Part shown: one piece after another, positions 1 to 9,040 of the stretch
Layout: each line of letters starts with the position of its first letter
Position numbering within the stretch: position 1 is the first letter of the stretch
Assembly: GCA_017531765.1 (NCBI GenBank)
Contig: JAFXKJ010000156.1
Span: forward strand, 1-55,792
Direction of reading: 5' to 3'
Source of the DNA: Clostridia bacterium
GTDB taxonomy: Bacteria; Bacillota; Clostridia; Oscillospirales; CAG-272
DNA length: 55,792 bases
Made by a program: the position numbers and the translations under genes
Notes under the pieces: generated by a model
Database searches by the model: none
Told to the model about the DNA's origin: nothing
What the model saw: only the letters and a program-made list of their open reading frames with translations

Positions 1-304
1 TAACGGATGTGAAACCGCCGTCGATGCACGCCTTGCAGATCTCGAAGTCTGCGCCGTGGTCGAGGTGAAGTGCGAGATCAACGCCGGAATCCTTAACTGC
101 GGCGTTAGCGAGAGCGAGAAGGTACTCCTGCTTTGCGTACTTTCTTGCGCCTGCGGATACCTGAAGAACTACGGGAGACTTGAGCTCGCCTGCAGCCTCA
201 GTGATAGCCTGGATGATCTCCATGTTGTTGATGTTGAAAGCACCGATAGCGTAACCGCCTTCGTAAGCCTTCTTAAACATTTCCTTTGTATTAACAAGTG
301 CCAT
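1..304 (-). CDS. fba: Class II fructose-bisphosphate aldolase, N-terminal part (truncated by window edge)
   Basis: The reverse strand reads from an ATG at 304 through about 101 residues to the left edge without a stop. The protein begins MALVNTKEMF and continues with a GAFNINN segment and an ALHLDHGAD segment. These are hallmarks of the class II, zinc-dependent aldolase; the aspartate of the LDHG motif is catalytic in the family. The enzyme splits fructose 1,6-bisphosphate into dihydroxyacetone phosphate and glyceraldehyde 3-phosphate in the cytoplasm. The site GAAAGGATCA precedes the start, and a stem-loop and a good promoter lie upstream. The C-terminal two thirds, including most metal ligands, are outside the window. 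Confidence 0.93.
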   Translation of the reverse strand, partial: MALVNTKEMFKKAYEGGYAIGAFNINNMEIIQAITEAAGELKSPVVLQVSAGARKYAKQEYLLALANAAVKDSGVDLALHLDHGADFEICKACIDGGFTSV

Positions 305-325
305 GATAGTGATCCTTTCTTGCCC

Positions 326-339
326 CCGACCTTAGTCGG
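326..339 (-). promoter_or_regulatory. Leader stem-loop upstream of fba
   Basis: A 5-bp stem (CCGAC/GTCGG, 4-nt loop) lies in the fba leader, just upstream of the GAAAGGA ribosome binding site. Similar small stem-loops precede the ribosome binding sites of the genes at 25999, 37882 and 48314. A role in mRNA stability or translation is inferred only. Confidence 0.4.
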
Positions 340-363
340 AGGAATATATATTTTATCCTCTAT

Positions 364-392
364 ATTTTACATTGTTTTGCGAAAAAAATCAA
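364..392 (-). promoter_or_regulatory. Sigma-A promoter of fba
   Basis: On the reverse strand a TTGATT -35 box (387-392) and a TAAAAT -10 box (364-369) are separated by exactly 17 bp. Transcription would begin near 357, giving a leader of about 50 nt. Confidence 0.7.
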
Positions 393-505
393 CCGTATAT
401 TGTAAATTGGGTGAAAAATTTATTAAATTTCGTTTCGCACGTTATTTATAACGATTTTTCGCGAGAAATTATGTTCAATCTGCACCTAAAAAATATAAAA
501 TTCGA

Positions 506-534
506 TTGATTTATTCATGAATTCGTGTTACAAT
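506..534 (+). promoter_or_regulatory. Sigma-A promoter of fucI
   Basis: TTGATT (506-511) and TACAAT (529-534) are 17 bp apart. The predicted leader runs about 65 nt to the fucI start and contains an AAAGGAG ribosome binding site. Confidence 0.7.
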
Positions 535-605
535 AATAAGAGAAGGCTACTATTTATGCCGCATTGATCAAAAATAATTTATACATATAAAGGAGACAAA
601 AACCA

Positions 606-2414
606 ATGGCAGAAAGCAGACTTATCGGCAGCTATCCCGTAATCGGTATCCGTCCTACCATCGACGGCCGCCGCGGTCCCCTCAAGGTAAGAGAATCCCT
701 TGAAGATCAGACAATGGCTATGGCAAATGCTGCCGCAAAGCTTATCACCGAAAATCTTTGCTACTCTAACGGAGAGGCTGTAAAGGTAGTAATCGCAGAC
801 ACCACAATCGGACGTGTTGCTGAAAGCGCGGCTTGCGCTGAGAAGTTCAGACGCGAGGGCGTTGACATTACCCTCACCGTTACACCCTGCTGGTGCTACG
901 GCTCTGAGACTATGGATATGGATCCTAACACCATCAAGGCTGTTTGGGGCTTTAACGGTACAGAGCGTCCCGGCGCTGTTTACCTTGCATCCGTTCTCGC
1001 AACACACGCGCAGAAGGGTCTCCCCGCATTCGGTATCTACGGTCACGAAGTACAGAACATCGACGAGGTTACAGACATTCCCGCGGACGTTCAGGAGAAG
1101 ATCCTCCGCTTCGCACGTGCTGCTGTTGCAGTTGCAACAATGCGCGGTAAGTCCTACCTCCAGATCGGCTCCATTTGTATGGGCATCGGCGGCTCCATCA
1201 TCGACTCTAACTTCCTTGAAGACTACCTCGGTATGAGAGTTGAGTCTGTTGACGAGGTTGAGATCATCCGCCGCATGAGTGAGGGCATCTACGATGCTGC
1301 AGAAGTTGCTAAGCTCAAGGAATGGATGAAGGATCACTGCAAGGAAGGCTGGGACAAGAATCCCGACTTCGTTAAGTCATCCGATGAGAAGAAGGCAGAG
1401 CAGTGGGATTTCCTTGCAAAGATGTACTGCATAATCAAGGACCTTATGAACGGCAACAAGAATCTTCCCGAGGGACGCGAGGAAGAGATGGTTGGTCACA
1501 ACGCTATCGCCGCCGGCTTCCAGGGTCAGAGACAGTGGACAGACTTCTATCCCAACTGTGACTTCCCCGAGGCACTTCTCAACTCCACATTCGATCACAA
1601 CGGCGCACGCGAGCCCTACATTCTCGCAACCGAGAACGACGTTCTCAACGGTATCGGTATGCTCTTTATGAAGTTGCTCACAAACCGCGCGCAGATGTTC
1701 TCCGACGTTCGTACATACTGGTCTCCCGAGGCTTGCAAGAGAGCTTCCGGCTATGACGTAACAGGTAAGGCACTTGAGAACGGCGGCTTTATCCACCTTA
1801 TCAACTCCGGTGCTACAGCACTTGACGCTTGCGGTGAGTGCCGCGACGAAAACGGCGAGGCTGTAATGAAGAAGTGGTGGGAGGTTACCGCTGAGGACAT
1901 CGAGACAATGTCTACGGCTACCACATGGCCCGCAGCTGACAACGGCTACTTCAGAGGCGGCGGATTCTCCTCCTCCTTCACAACACGTGCCGAGATGCCC
2001 GCTACCATGATCCGTCTTAACCTCGTGAAGGGTCTCGGTCCGGTTCTTCAGATCGCTGAGGGTTGGACAGTTCAGCTTCCCGACGACGTTACAAAGACTC
2101 TCATGATGAGAACTGACCCCACATGGCCCTGCACATGGTTCACTCCCCGCTGTGACGGCAAGGAGGGCTCACCCTTCAAGACCGCATACGACGTAATGAA
2201 CAACTGGGGCGCAAACCACGGCGCTATCTCCTACGGTCACATCGGTGCGGACCTTATCACTCTTTGCTCCATGCTCCGTATTCCCGTTTGTATGCACAAC
2301 GTAGACTCTGAAAAGATCTTCAGACCTGCGGCATGGAACGCATTCGGTATGGACAAGGAAGGCGCAGACTACAGAGCTTGCGCCGCGTACGGTCCTCTTT
2401 TCAAGAAGAACTGA
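606..2414 (+). CDS. fucI: L-fucose isomerase
   Basis: The 602-residue protein matches the full length of the FucI family, which interconverts L-fucose and L-fuculose (and some other aldoses) in the cytoplasm. The expected metal and catalytic residues are visible: Glu343 in ATEND, Asp367 in FSDVRTYW, and a His in SYGHIGAD near residue 540. The Glu-Asp spacing of 24 equals that of the E. coli enzyme (E337, D361). AAAGGAG precedes the ATG. The gene is monocistronic, with its own promoter and a strong terminator. Codon use is biased toward a few codons, as expected for high expression. No fuculokinase, fuculose-phosphate aldolase or fucose permease is nearby, so the rest of the pathway must lie elsewhere. 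Confidence 0.95.
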   Translation: MAESRLIGSYPVIGIRPTIDGRRGPLKVRESLEDQTMAMANAAAKLITENLCYSNGEAVKVVIADTTIGRVAESAACAEKFRREGVDITLTVTPCWCYGSETMDMDPNTIKAVWGFNGTERPGAVYLASVLATHAQKGLPAFGIYGHEVQNIDEVTDIPADVQEKILRFARAAVAVATMRGKSYLQIGSICMGIGGSIIDSNFLEDYLGMRVESVDEVEIIRRMSEGIYDAAEVAKLKEWMKDHCKEGWDKNPDFVKSSDEKKAEQWDFLAKMYCIIKDLMNGNKNLPEGREEEMVGHNAIAAGFQGQRQWTDFYPNCDFPEALLNSTFDHNGAREPYILATENDVLNGIGMLFMKLLTNRAQMFSDVRTYWSPEACKRASGYDVTGKALENGGFIHLINSGATALDACGECRDENGEAVMKKWWEVTAEDIETMSTATTWPAADNGYFRGGGFSSSFTTRAEMPATMIRLNLVKGLGPVLQIAEGWTVQLPDDVTKTLMMRTDPTWPCTWFTPRCDGKEGSPFKTAYDVMNNWGANHGAISYGHIGADLITLCSMLRIPVCMHNVDSEKIFRPAAWNAFGMDKEGADYRACAAYGPLFKKN

Positions 2415-2432
2415 GTTAAGTTAATATAGAAA

Positions 2433-2463
2433 ACGGAGTCTCCGCACGGAGGCTCTGTTTTTT
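2433..2463 (+). terminator. Rho-independent terminator of fucI
   Basis: A 12-bp stem with a very short loop is followed by TTTTTT, starting 19 nt after the fucI stop. Confidence 0.85.
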
Positions 2464-2857
2464 GTGTGGGTGGGGGAAAGGTACCTTCCTTTATTGTAGG
2501 GACCGGCGTCGCTGTTTGCAAAGCAAACGATACGGTCCGTCTTGTAAAGATTAGGTTTACGCTTTATCTTAACAAGAAACCAACCTCCTTTTGGTAGGGG
2601 ACGGCGCCTTCGACGTCCCGTTTGCTACGATCAGGTTTACGCTTTATCTTAACAAGAAACCATCTCAAACGGCGAAGTTTCCTCGCTTCGCTCACCTCCT
2701 TGCCTTACCTCCTTAGAGATAACGCCTCACATTTCTCGCGTGAGTACTCACGCGAGAGGGGATGATACAAAACAAGAGGTGTACATTCGCTATATGAATC
2801 ACCTATCGGCATACAATATGTTTTTCACGCCAAATATGTGCTTTTTACGCCAAAACA
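2464..2857. repeat. Repeat-rich intergenic region without genes
   Basis: No credible gene lies here. A 30-bp segment beginning AGGTTTACGCTTTATC occurs identically at 2553-2582 and 2633-2662, exactly 80 bp apart. The first copy follows a GTTTGCaaaGCAAAC hairpin. Between the copies is an imperfect GGGACG/CGTCCC hairpin (about 2608-2629), and after the second copy a CGAAG/CTTCG hairpin. At 2734-2757 there is a perfect 24-bp palindrome centred on GTAC. The pattern resembles a short non-coding, multi-copy intergenic repeat, but copy number elsewhere cannot be judged from one window. Confidence 0.6.
2827..2854 (+). promoter_or_regulatory. Paired ACGCCAAA direct repeats upstream of the HIT gene promoter
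   Basis: ACGCCAAA occurs at 2827-2834 and 2847-2854, each preceded by a run of T. The copies are exactly 20 bp apart, two helical turns, and the second ends three bases before the -35 box. This geometry suits an activator or repressor dimer; the regulator is unknown. Confidence 0.4.
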
Positions 2858-2886
2858 TTGACTTTGTCGCATAAAGGTGGTATACT
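2858..2886 (+). promoter_or_regulatory. Sigma-A promoter of the HIT/phospholipase-like pair
   Basis: TTGACT (2858-2863) and TATACT (2881-2886) are 17 bp apart, 33 nt upstream of the HIT gene start. Confidence 0.75.
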
Positions 2887-2919
2887 GTAATCTCAAAAAA
2901 CATAACGGAGGAACAAATT

Positions 2920-3393
2920 ATGTGTCTTATCTGTAACGTGATCGATATGATCAAACGAGGCGAGAATCCTTACTTTGTAAGAGAGCTTGAAACGGGATAT
3001 GTTGTAATCGGAAATCATCAGTATTTCCCCGGTTATTCACTGTTCTTGTGTAAGGAACATACGACGGAGCTTTTCTACCTTGAAGACGATTTCAGAGACA
3101 AATTTATGCGCGAAATGTCAATGGTTGCTGAGGCTGTGATGATTGCTTTCGGTGCGGATAAGATGAATTATGAGCTTCTTGGGAACGAGGATTCCCACGT
3201 TCACTGGCACCTTTATCCGAGAAGAAAAGGTGACCTTGAAGATTACAGTTATAACGGAAAGGGTGGTCCTGTTTGGTATGTGCCGTGGAGTATTATGGGA
3301 CATGAGAAGTATGTTGTCACCGGAGACAAGCTTGAAGAAATGAAGACAGCTTTGTCCGCGGCACTTGATACAGTAATGGAAAAGAGGGGTTAA
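2920..3393 (+). CDS. HIT (histidine triad) family protein
   Basis: The 157-residue protein has the alternating-histidine motif SHVHWHLYPR near residues 92-101, which fits HxHxH of the HIT superfamily. These proteins hydrolyse or transfer nucleotidyl groups (AMP-lysine-type or ApnA-type substrates); the exact substrate cannot be told here. The N-terminal MCLIC resembles the cysteine-rich start of many HIT proteins, which can bind zinc. AACGGAGG lies before the ATG. The gene is followed after only 4 bp by a zinc phospholipase-like gene, so the two probably form an operon. Confidence 0.85.
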   Translation: MCLICNVIDMIKRGENPYFVRELETGYVVIGNHQYFPGYSLFLCKEHTTELFYLEDDFRDKFMREMSMVAEAVMIAFGADKMNYELLGNEDSHVHWHLYPRRKGDLEDYSYNGKGGPVWYVPWSIMGHEKYVVTGDKLEEMKTALSAALDTVMEKRG

Positions 3394-3397
3394 CGAT

Positions 3398-4030
3398 ATG
3401 CCGCTTCCTATGGTACATTTAGGTGTTGCAAAGCATCTTGCAGACAAGTTTTCTATTGAAGACCTCAGTAGTTTTTACCTCGGATCAATCGCTCCCGACG
3501 GTATTTATACAAGAGAAGGGTTTACAAGAGAACAAAAACTAAAAAATCATCTTATTCCTGCTGACAGACCGAGAACAGTTGAAGATATTCTTGATTTTCT
3601 CCGTGAACACAGTGATTTCTCTGATAAATCATTTGTTCTCGGATATACGGTACACATTTTGACAGATCAGCTATATAACGAATCTGTTTATAAAGTCTAT
3701 CTTGAAAGGTATAATGCTGACACTTCACCGATTCAGGATAAAACTTGGGCTTATTATAATGATACGGATATTCTCGATTTTGAGCTGTTCAAAAGAGCCG
3801 ATTGGCGAGAAGAAGTGTGGAGTTATCTTGGGAAAAGCCACGGCAGTACGGTTGACGGTTATATAACTTCCGAAGAAGCGGAAAAATGGCGCGACAGAAC
3901 CCTCCGATGGTATGACAGCGGTGAAAGTGAACACAAAAATCCCGTAAAGTATATCACATACGATGATCAGTGGAAATTTACTGTAGATGCCGCGGAGAAA
4001 ATATTTGATTTGATATCGGATGTTTTTTAA
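3398..4030 (+). CDS. Zinc-dependent phospholipase C-like family protein
   Basis: The 210-residue protein starts MPLPMVHLGVAKHL and contains FYLGSIAPDG and LGYTVHILTDQ. The scattered His and Asp residues (His7, Asp34, His67, His105, Asp109 region) match the metal-binding helices of bacterial zinc-dependent phospholipase C-like proteins. No signal peptide is seen, so it is probably cytoplasmic and need not be a true phospholipase. It is translated directly after the HIT gene. AAAGAGGGGT at the end of that gene supplies the ribosome binding site. The substrate is unknown. Confidence 0.7.
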   Translation: MPLPMVHLGVAKHLADKFSIEDLSSFYLGSIAPDGIYTREGFTREQKLKNHLIPADRPRTVEDILDFLREHSDFSDKSFVLGYTVHILTDQLYNESVYKVYLERYNADTSPIQDKTWAYYNDTDILDFELFKRADWREEVWSYLGKSHGSTVDGYITSEEAEKWRDRTLRWYDSGESEHKNPVKYITYDDQWKFTVDAAEKIFDLISDVF

Positions 4031-4075
4031 TTATGAGGTGAGTTAATAGGAGACACTACCTTGCCGCTTCATTTT

Positions 4076-4092
4076 TTTAACCATCGGTTAAA
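4076..4092. promoter_or_regulatory. Palindromic operator candidate of the XRE gene at 4194
   Basis: TTTAACC-atc-GGTTAAA is a perfect 7+3+7 inverted repeat. It ends 20 bp before the -35 box of the following XRE regulator. The same architecture (TTCAACC-N3-GGTTGAA) occurs upstream of the two other XRE genes in this window, at 20621 and 29802. Confidence 0.65.
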
Positions 4093-4112
4093 TTATGTTG
4101 CGTGTGTGTACC

Positions 4113-4141
4113 TTGTAAACTGAATTTCAACGGTATATAAT
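4113..4141 (+). promoter_or_regulatory. Sigma-A promoter of the XRE gene at 4194
   Basis: TTGTAA (4113-4118) and TATAAT (4136-4141) are 17 bp apart, 52 nt upstream of the start codon. The non-ideal -35 box would fit activation from the upstream palindrome. Confidence 0.75.
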
Positions 4142-4193
4142 ATAATCACAAACACCGGTGAATGAATTAATATTGTAAAACGAGGTATACAAA

Positions 4194-5318
4194 ATGAATC
4201 TTTATATAGGCGAAAATATAAAACGTCTCCGTAAGCTAAAAAACATAACGCAGGAGACATTGGCTGACCGTATGCACGTGTCGTGTGCCGCGGTGTCAAA
4301 ATGGGAGAGAGGTGAGACACTTCCCGATATCAGCATGGTAATTCCTCTTGCCTCTTATTTCGGCGTATCAACAGACGAGCTTCTCGGACTTGACCACGCA
4401 AAAAACGAGGAAGCTATCCTGAAATATATCAGCGAAGCGGAACGCCTTGCATCTGTCGGAAAAGCTTTTGAACGTTTTGACCTGATAAAGAAAGCTTATG
4501 CGGAATTTCCCAACGATTGGCGCATAGTTGACCTATATCTGTGGCAGCTTCAATACGATCCCAACTGCGAATGTCCTTACGGCAACGAGGTACACAAGAA
4601 TGAGCTTTATGCGCTATGTGAGCGCGTGCTTGAGGAATGTACCGTGGATAAGGTACGTTATTCGGCACTCTCTATCCTCGGCGGACTATATAATCTTGAC
4701 GGTGAACGTGATAAGGCTGTCGAAACCGCAAAACGTTTTCCTCAGTACTGGATGACCGAAGGCGAGGAGCTTGAGGGATGCTATATGGACGATAATGCAC
4801 AGTGGCTGAAGCAGGTACGCCGTAACATTTGGGATCTGACGATGCAGCTGCACGTTAAGCTTCGCAACACTGCACATCATGATAACACCATTGACTCGCA
4901 TGAGACGATCAAGTATCTAAAAAAGGATGTGGATCTGATAAAAATGATATTTGACGACGGTGATTTGGGATTTTATAATATTGAACTGAGCGAGGTATAT
5001 ATGTGGATCGCCAACAGATACGTTATGGTGGGTGATCTTGATCATGCGTTTGAATATTACGAACTCAGCTTCACTCATGCTAAAGAATACGACACATTAC
5101 CCAAGCTCATCACACACACTTCTTTCTTCGTTAAAGACGTACCGCTGGATATGTCTAAGACTAACTCAGATATTGAAGAAAATAGCGTTACGTGTCAAAT
5201 AAACAAGCTTCGTTCATGGGGTGTTTGGGAAACGGTCAAGGATACGCCTCAGATGAAGGCGATCATCGAAAAGTACGAGCCGTTTATGGGTAAGAAGAAG
5301 GATTATTCACGATCATAA
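4194..5318 (+). CDS. XRE-family transcriptional regulator with large C-terminal helical domain
   Basis: Residues about 5-65 form a Cro/CI-type helix-turn-helix: GENIKRLRKLKNITQETLADRM, then a recognition helix with VSCAAVSKWERG and PDISMVIPLASYFGVSTDELLG. The remaining 300 residues are helical and TPR-like, with paired motifs such as KVRYSALSILGGLYNLDG and YVMVGDLDHAFEYYELS. Such domains usually sense a peptide or protein partner. The gene has its own promoter and a palindromic site upstream, so it is likely autoregulated. Two further members occur in the window, at 19725 and 28880. The one at 19725 shares a similar post-HTH helical region (VKYDALRFLAYAYKAKGD). The regulated genes are unknown. 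Confidence 0.85.
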   Translation: MNLYIGENIKRLRKLKNITQETLADRMHVSCAAVSKWERGETLPDISMVIPLASYFGVSTDELLGLDHAKNEEAILKYISEAERLASVGKAFERFDLIKKAYAEFPNDWRIVDLYLWQLQYDPNCECPYGNEVHKNELYALCERVLEECTVDKVRYSALSILGGLYNLDGERDKAVETAKRFPQYWMTEGEELEGCYMDDNAQWLKQVRRNIWDLTMQLHVKLRNTAHHDNTIDSHETIKYLKKDVDLIKMIFDDGDLGFYNIELSEVYMWIANRYVMVGDLDHAFEYYELSFTHAKEYDTLPKLITHTSFFVKDVPLDMSKTNSDIEENSVTCQINKLRSWGVWETVKDTPQMKAIIEKYEPFMGKKKDYSRS

Positions 5319-5417
5319 GCTTTATATCAACAAAAGCGGCACGTCTCTCATTAGTATAATATTTATTTTTGGTTGGATTTTTCAACTAAAAAATAAGCAA
5401 TAGCCGTAATTTGAGCC

Positions 5418-5450
5418 AAAAAAAACGGACGAGGTCAAACTCGTCCGTTT
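5418..5450 (-). terminator. Bidirectional terminator between the XRE gene and ftsZ
   Basis: ACGGACGAG (5425-5433) pairs with CTCGTCCGT (5440-5448) around a 6-nt loop. It is flanked by A8 on the left, which is a T-tract for the reverse strand, and a short T run on the right. It serves ftsZ and could also stop the converging XRE transcript. Confidence 0.8.
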
Positions 5451-5464
5451 AATATTGTCTATAA

Positions 5465-6568
5465 TCAGTTCTTGCCTCTCTTGAGCATACTGATGATCTC
5501 GGAGATATCATCGTCGGAAACGTTGGACTCTGCAATCTCGGGCATCTCTTCCTTGGGAGCAGGAGCTGCCTTGGGCGCGGGAGCATTTTCCTTCTGAATA
5601 CTGCAGTTATTTGCACTGTTGTCAAATCCTGTAGCAATGATAGTGATCTTCATTCTATCCTCAAGCTCAGGATCGAATGCAACACCCCAGATAACGGTTG
5701 CCTCATCACTTGCCTGATCGGCAATGAGAGAAGAAGCGGTATCGATATCGGAAAGCTCAATATCGGGAGATGCGGTAATGGATACAAGAATACCCATAGC
5801 ACCGTGGATAGTTGTCTCGAGAAGGGGACTGGAGATAGCGTTCATAGCTGCTGTCTCTGCCTTATCCTTACCGGAGCCTTCTCCGATACCCATGTGAGCG
5901 TAACCTGCATCCTTCATGATGGTGGTAACGTCAGCAAAGTCAAGGTTGAGGTACTGAGGAACACTGATAAGCTCGGAGATGCTCTGTACACCGTGGCTGA
6001 GAACATCGTCAGCTACCTTGAATGCGTTCATGAGAGTGATCTTCTCACCGATATCCTTCAACTTTTCGTTGGGGATGATGATGAGAGAGTCAACAAACTG
6101 GCTGAGGCACGCAATACCCTTTTCAGCCTGAGCCATTCTCTTGGGTCCCTCAAACTTGAAAGGCTTTGTTACGATACCTACGGTAAGGATACCCATCTCC
6201 TGAGCGAGACGAGCTACTACGGGAGCCGCACCGGTGCCTGTACCGCCGCCCATACCTGCGGTTACAAACACCATATCAGCGCCGCTGATGGCATTCTTGA
6301 TCTCTTCAATATTTTCTTCTGCCGCACGTGCACCAACCTCAGGGTTAGCACCTGCGCCGTGACCCTTAGTGATCTTCTCACCGATCGGAACCTTTACGGT
6401 TGCGCTGGAGTGAAGAAGGGACTGACTGTCTGTGTTGATGGAAATAAAATCAACACCGCGTACGTTTGTTGTGATCATTCTGTTGATAGCGTTGTTTCCG
6501 CCGCCGCCAACACCTATGACCTTTATGTTTACTTTGCTCTGGGTGTTATCGTTGAACTCAAATGGCAT
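5465..6568 (-). CDS. ftsZ: Cell division protein FtsZ
   Basis: This tubulin-like GTPase polymerises into the Z ring. The 367-residue protein has the GTP-binding GGGG loop at 20-23, the tubulin signature GMGGGTGTG at 105-113, and a T7-loop region with NLDFADV (usual form NVDFAD) that completes the active site of the neighbouring subunit. The linker after about residue 315 is short and rich in Pro, Ala and Glu. The C-terminal tail ends [14 protein letters not shown], related to but not the same as the common DIPxFLR tail that docks FtsA, SepF and other partners. GGAGG precedes the ATG. It is the last gene of the leftward division cluster, separated from divIB by a 218-bp AT-rich gap that may carry its own promoter. 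No ftsA is present. Confidence 0.97.
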   Translation of the reverse strand: MPFEFNDNTQSKVNIKVIGVGGGGNNAINRMITTNVRGVDFISINTDSQSLLHSSATVKVPIGEKITKGHGAGANPEVGARAAEENIEEIKNAISGADMVFVTAGMGGGTGTGAAPVVARLAQEMGILTVGIVTKPFKFEGPKRMAQAEKGIACLSQFVDSLIIIPNEKLKDIGEKITLMNAFKVADDVLSHGVQSISELISVPQYLNLDFADVTTIMKDAGYAHMGIGEGSGKDKAETAAMNAISSPLLETTIHGAMGILVSITASPDIELSDIDTASSLIADQASDEATVIWGVAFDPELEDRMKITIIATGFDNSANNCSIQKENAPAPKAAPAPKEEMPEIAESNVSDDDISEIISMLKRGKN

Positions 6569-6624
6569 TGTTTTGCCTCCTTATCAAATTTTTACTTCTG
6601 ATAAAATAATTCTACACCTAATAT

Positions 6625-6651
6625 TTTATACCAAAACTTGATTTTTTGCAA
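6625..6651 (-). promoter_or_regulatory. Possible promoter for ftsZ
   Basis: On the reverse strand TTGCAA (6646-6651) and TATAAA (6625-6630) are only 15 bp apart. The spacing is poor, but the site lies in the AT-rich gap upstream of ftsZ, where a separate promoter would make sense. Confidence 0.35.
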
Positions 6652-6786
6652 GTGTTTTTTGAAAATATTTTAGGCAAATACTCAAAAATCGGCATATTTT
6701 TTTGTTTTTTTTGACCTTTTTGAGTGGCAAAAACAGTCGTATTTGTATTTTAGTCGATTGTCTAACGGTTTTTGGCGTATATCTAA

Positions 6787-7770
6787 CTATTCAAGTTCCA
6801 TCAAATTGTCAATTATGACTCCCGTTTTTCCGTCAGTGGTAAGGTCAATTTTAACCTTGTTATCGGTCTTGAACATATCATCTTCAAGCACCTTTGACGC
6901 GGTCTTTAATTTGTACAGAACGTTCTCATCGTCACCGAATACGAGCTTGAATTTGCCGTCAACTACCATTGTAATGTCAAACTGATCTCTAACATCCACA
7001 AGGGTAACTCTTTCAGCAAGGGGAGAGTTCATCATATTCTGAAGAATGTCTCTTATATCGCGATCCCGTTTTTCACCCGCAAAAGTTATGACTCTTCCCG
7101 TCACCGCATATTTGATCTGCGGCAGCTTCAGCTTGATCAGCCCCTTTGGTACTTCTTCCGTGTCATTTAATGTTTCAAGCACTCGCAAATTATCAGAAAG
7201 AATTTTGTATTCACCGAAAACATCCACGTAGAACACCGCCTTATCTTCAACGACGGTAATCTTCACGTCCCCGGGCATCGTCCTGTCCACCTCTACGCTC
7301 TTGATGTAGGGACAATTAAGGGTTATATTATTTTCAACAGAGCTTGCTCTGAAGGAGTACAGATTTACCCCCTCACCTATTCCCGAGGCTTCAAGAAGCT
7401 CTTCAACACTGTATTTACCGTTCCCCGTAATTTCAATGTTCTTGACTACGAATACCAGCTTGTACACCGCAAGCATCATCATTACGAAAAGAACAAGGAT
7501 AATTAGGAAAAGGACAAGTCCTCTTTTGCGTTTGATGAACTTTCGTCTCTCTCCCGCCTCACGTCTTGCCTCACTCAGTTTTTCTTTACCTCGCGCGGAA
7601 ATCCGCGAAGGCTTTTCTTCCTCGGGCGAAGCATCGTTTCCGTTATCTTTTTCCTCATCGAAATTATAGACCTTACCGCGGTACATCTGCGTTCTGTCCT
7701 CTTTGTTCCCGTGAAAGCTGCGTCCTACAGCACCGCTGTAGAAGTCACCGTCAACACGTTTCCCGATCAC
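6787..7770 (-). CDS. divIB: Cell division protein FtsQ/DivIB
   Basis: This is a bitopic divisome protein. The 327 residues comprise a charged cytoplasmic part of about 85 residues, a single membrane helix (GLVLFLIILVLFVMMMLAVY), and an extracellular POTRA domain starting VVKNIEITGNGKYSVEELL. The beta domain follows, with EDKAVFYVDVFGEYKILSD and a region resembling the usual FtsQ/DivIB core. The partners are FtsL and FtsB/DivIC, and the trimer controls septal wall synthesis. The GTG start at 7770 is supported by a GGGGGGGAG ribosome binding site five bases upstream. It lies 37 bp downstream of murG within the division cluster. The cytoplasmic tail is longer than in E. coli FtsQ (see findings). 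Confidence 0.9.
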   Translation of the reverse strand: MIGKRVDGDFYSGAVGRSFHGNKEDRTQMYRGKVYNFDEEKDNGNDASPEEEKPSRISARGKEKLSEARREAGERRKFIKRKRGLVLFLIILVLFVMMMLAVYKLVFVVKNIEITGNGKYSVEELLEASGIGEGVNLYSFRASSVENNITLNCPYIKSVEVDRTMPGDVKITVVEDKAVFYVDVFGEYKILSDNLRVLETLNDTEEVPKGLIKLKLPQIKYAVTGRVITFAGEKRDRDIRDILQNMMNSPLAERVTLVDVRDQFDITMVVDGKFKLVFGDDENVLYKLKTASKVLEDDMFKTDNKVKIDLTTDGKTGVIIDNLMELE

Positions 7771-7807
7771 GACACTCCCCCCCTTACGAATTTGATTTTT
7801 CTGAGTT

Positions 7808-8938
7808 TTACTTCTTTTCCTCGATCAGCTTTTTTATATCTTTGTAGATCAGATCGTTTGATCCTTCCACGGCGAATTCTCTTATTCTCTCTGACATTAT
7901 CCGTCTTTCATTCTCGCCTTCATCGGAAAGGAGACCTGCCACGGCATCAATAAGCACACCTGTGGAGTTTGCAAGCTCGCTCTCCTCGAACACAAATGCC
8001 GCACCCGCATCGGCAAGAACCTTTGCGTTCTTGTACTGATGATTCTCGGTTACGTTGGGAGACGGAATGAATATGGGACACTTCCCTGCGGAAGCAAGCT
8101 CCGATATTGTAAGCGCACCCGCACGGCAGATTATAATATCAGCCGCCGCCATTTTAACGGGCATATCGTAGATATACTCAACAAGCTGAAGGTTTTCGTA
8201 TTTCGTAAGCCCCAGCTTTTTGAACTCTGCCTTGGCAATATCTCTTTCAATGGTACCCGTTGCATGGATGTGAAGCACCTCGGGATGCTTTGAAGAGTAG
8301 CTCTTCATCAGTTTAAGGACAGCTTCGTTGACCTTTTCGGCACCAAGACTTCCACCATAGGAAAGGATTATCTTCTGATATTTAGGATCGATCTTAAGCT
8401 TTTCTCTTGCCTCTTCTCTTGTGAGACGGGCAAAATCACCCGAAAGCGGATTTCCCACTCTGAGGAGCTTATCACGGCACTTCAACGTTTTTCCCGTTGC
8501 CTCAAAGTTAAGGTATATTCTATCAACCTTATCCTGAAGCATCTTTACAGCCACGCCTGCTATTGCATTGGATTCATGGAGCACGCAGGGCACGCCCATC
8601 ATTGATGCCGCTTTAACTACGGGCCAGCATACGTATCCACCCGTTCCGATCACAATGTCTGGTTTGAATTCACGGATGAGCTTTTTAGCCTTATATGGGG
8701 ACGTTGCGGCAAGCCAAAACGCTCTGATATTTGCAGGAGAGAGAGAACGTCTGATACCGCGGATGTCCACGTGGCGAAGCTCGTAGCCCTTTGCGGGAAC
8801 CAGCTTATTTTCGATGCCCCGTGAGGTTCCGACGAAAATGATCTCGGAATCCGGCTCGTATTTTCTGATTGTTTCAGCGATGGACAGCGCGGGATTAACG
8901 TGGCCTCCCGTACCTCCGCCCGTCAAAATAACTCGCAT
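7808..8938 (-). CDS. murG: UDP-N-acetylglucosamine transferase MurG (lipid II synthase)
   Basis: MurG adds GlcNAc from UDP-GlcNAc to undecaprenyl-pyrophosphoryl-MurNAc-pentapeptide on the inner face of the membrane. The 376-residue protein begins MRVILTGGGTGGHVNPALS, containing the glycine-rich G loop. It also has GTGGYVCWPV, VGNPLS, SYGGSLGAEKVN and the donor-site segment ICRAGALTISELASAG, all typical of MurG. An in-frame GTG 12 bases further upstream exists, but it overlaps the GGAGG ribosome binding site. The ATG at 8938, five bases after GGAGG, is the likely start. About 100 bp without other features separate it from ftsW. Confidence 0.96.
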   Translation of the reverse strand: MRVILTGGGTGGHVNPALSIAETIRKYEPDSEIIFVGTSRGIENKLVPAKGYELRHVDIRGIRRSLSPANIRAFWLAATSPYKAKKLIREFKPDIVIGTGGYVCWPVVKAASMMGVPCVLHESNAIAGVAVKMLQDKVDRIYLNFEATGKTLKCRDKLLRVGNPLSGDFARLTREEAREKLKIDPKYQKIILSYGGSLGAEKVNEAVLKLMKSYSSKHPEVLHIHATGTIERDIAKAEFKKLGLTKYENLQLVEYIYDMPVKMAAADIIICRAGALTISELASAGKCPIFIPSPNVTENHQYKNAKVLADAGAAFVFEESELANSTGVLIDAVAGLLSDEGENERRIMSERIREFAVEGSNDLIYKDIKKLIEEKK

Positions 8939-9040
8939 AATAACCTCCACACAGCCTGAGGCTGCAAAATATACGTTAAGCGGACCGTCATCGGTTTGAT
9001 GTCCGTCAAGCTTTCACGCCAATTTAAGAATATTTTATAT

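Noticed and set aside
579-1337. 252-residue open frame opposite fucI
   Set aside because: It is the antisense shadow of a strongly conserved, codon-biased gene and has no ribosome binding site.
5370-5390. GGTTG...CAACT inverted repeat downstream of the XRE gene at 4194
   Set aside because: The half-sites are in the opposite orientation and with different spacing from the shared XRE palindrome, so it was not counted as a fourth site.
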